Shown here piece by piece: positions 62,526-64,000 of a DNA stretch of 64,000 nucleotides. The notes below the pieces were generated by a model that was not told the DNA's origin, did not search any database, and saw nothing but the letters and a program-made list of their open reading frames with translations. This DNA comes from Arctopsyche grandis (Eukaryota; Arthropoda; Insecta; Trichoptera; Hydropsychidae): assembly GCF_051622035.1 (NCBI RefSeq), contig NC_135358.1, positions 17,084,501 through 17,148,500 on the forward strand, in the 5' to 3' direction. Within the stretch, counting starts at the first letter, position 1, and each line of letters begins with the position of its first letter. The translations under genes and the position numbers were made by a program.

Positions 62526-64000
62526 TACAATAAGCTATGTATGCTTAGTTAAATTAAAAATTATGTTTATGTATACAATAAAATACAAATTTTATTTGTT
62601 ATCGTTTATTGAAAAAAATGAAATAGATTACAAATATTATTATAAAATAATTTTAAAAATCACAAAAAAAAGTTTTATAAAATGATGATAATACACTTAT
62701 AGTTCAACATATATAAATGATTTTAAACGACATCTACGTAGGAATATATCGTACGAAAGAAATAAATCTAATACATAAAGCATAATTTTAAATACGATGA
62801 GAATTTCTTTGTATTCCAAATGAGTATTGAATGATTTATAATTATTTTCGTAGAAATAAATTGAAATGTATGTATGAAAAAAACACTTAGGTGCGGTCGA
62901 TTTTATTTTAGATACTTGAGTTTTATTTTGTCCTATATGTAAGCGACATGTATGTATAATATATAAGGTAAATTAATTGTATTGTAAAGCTCAATTGATA
63001 ACATAATATAAATTAATTCATACGTTCAATAAAGCAACATAAAATCACAAAACTTATCACAGCTTAATTAATTTATCTATGTATAACAATATTATTCAAT
63101 TGTAATTTAATATTGGAAAATAATTTATAGAGCTTATTTATCAATTATATTTCATTTACTAATAACTTTTTTTGGAAAAAGTTTCATATTATCAGTCATT
63201 CAAAAACACTTACAGAATCATCAATATATATATTACAATATATTACGATGGTAAGATAATTATACATTGAAGCGTGAGTATACACAAAAATATTTTCACA
63301 ATGCTTCTCGGTGACTATACAAGCGATTATATGAACTTGTATTATTTATTCGCATATAGTGATTTGCCTAGAGTAGAATCACCTTTGCTATTCTAATATA
63401 ATGAAAATTTCGAGAGTACATATATCAGATATTTAAGTTTTTATATTATTTTGATATTAGAAATTGAAAAAACTACACTGAATAAGTTCAAGCGGCCCAA
63501 CCCAGGAGGAAAGTCTAAAGACCAACCAATGTTTATTTAATGTTCCAATTTCAAATTCTTTTTAGTATCTGGGTCAGAACCTCACTAGAAGCAAGTTATT
63601 TCTTTCGCTGTGTAAGTCAGTTTGCTCTTCACCATGTAAACAAATATAATAAAGAAATAACATATGTATGTATAAGTAGATAGAGAAATCATAATTAGGC
63701 TAATTTTCAAATATACACTCATTTTATTTAGATCGAAATTTCCCTAATTATTTATTGGAATGTTTTTTGAGAAGTATGGCTCTTTTGGTAGTACATTTAT
63801 TAAGATTTAATACATACTCATTACTTTTATCATAAAATCTACCTTCTTTTTGTCTGTGCTGACAAATAAAGCTATACAATAAACTATAGCAAATTTAATA
63901 TTTAAATATTAATTTCCTAGCATAGTTCAACAACTTAACTTTGGATTTTTGGAAAATTTTGCTATTTAAATCATAATATTTCATATTATAATTGTCAAAT
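62526..64000. other. Gene-free AT-rich end of window
   Basis: No gene or repeat recognised beyond short AT-rich runs. Confidence 0.5.

Overview
The window reads as nuclear DNA of an insect. It is very AT-rich, has GT-AG introns, is crowded with decayed transposable elements, and the two recognisable protein genes give insect-like proteins. I could not fix the order. CATATG-centred (TACATATGTA-like) and TATG/TACA microsatellites are scattered everywhere. There is no sign of an operon, prophage, CRISPR array or genuine tRNA/rRNA gene.

Only two genes have solid support. (1) A TNFAIP8/TIPE-family gene on + has four coding exons (34721-36705, 188 codons). Its intron 1 holds an antisense LINE fragment and its intron 3 is mostly a (TA)n microsatellite. 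(2) A mitochondrial ClpX gene on - has eleven well-supported exons from 43710 down to 40420. I propose a twelfth, first exon at 59866-59725 that encodes a mitochondrial-type presequence with an Ala-Ser repeat. The splice phases and a CAG|GTGCGT donor fit, giving 636 residues and a 16.0-kb first intron. The two genes lie tail to tail, about 3.7 kb apart.

Layout: 1-34.6 kb is gene-free, with a hAT fossil (2.0-3.1 kb), several MITEs, tRNA-derived SINEs, LINE 3' ends, (TA)n tracts and a few GC-richer unexplained patches (0.54-0.95, 6.66-6.90, 10.2-11.2, 15.3-15.8, 17.7-17.9 kb). 34.7-36.8 kb is the TIPE gene. 36.8-40.4 kb is intergenic. 40.4-43.7 kb is the ClpX body. 43.7-59.7 kb is the proposed ClpX intron 1, which holds Harbinger-type MITEs, SINEs, two LINE types, a Tigger/pogo element with TIRs, a 41-bp GC-rich tandem array, palindromic MITEs and a piggyBac-like MITE. 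59.9-60.3 kb is the probable ClpX promoter side. 60.35-61.46 kb is a degenerate LTR element. 61.46-62.53 kb is a Harbinger fossil with a near-perfect inverted repeat. 62.5-64 kb shows nothing.

The most striking structure is a nested element at 19636-23251. A MITE with TGAGCYGTTA termini (a related 390-bp copy is at 5166-5555) is split at a TTAA by a 3363-bp piggyBac-like non-autonomous element. That element carries three 43-bp palindromic subterminal repeats and a large head-to-head (inverted) array of about 105-125-bp units. The inverted half is itself interrupted by a 384-bp solo LTR with a 4-bp ATAT duplication. A DDE transposase fossil follows. No new coding system is visible. The novelty here is in repeat architecture and in the ClpX presequence.
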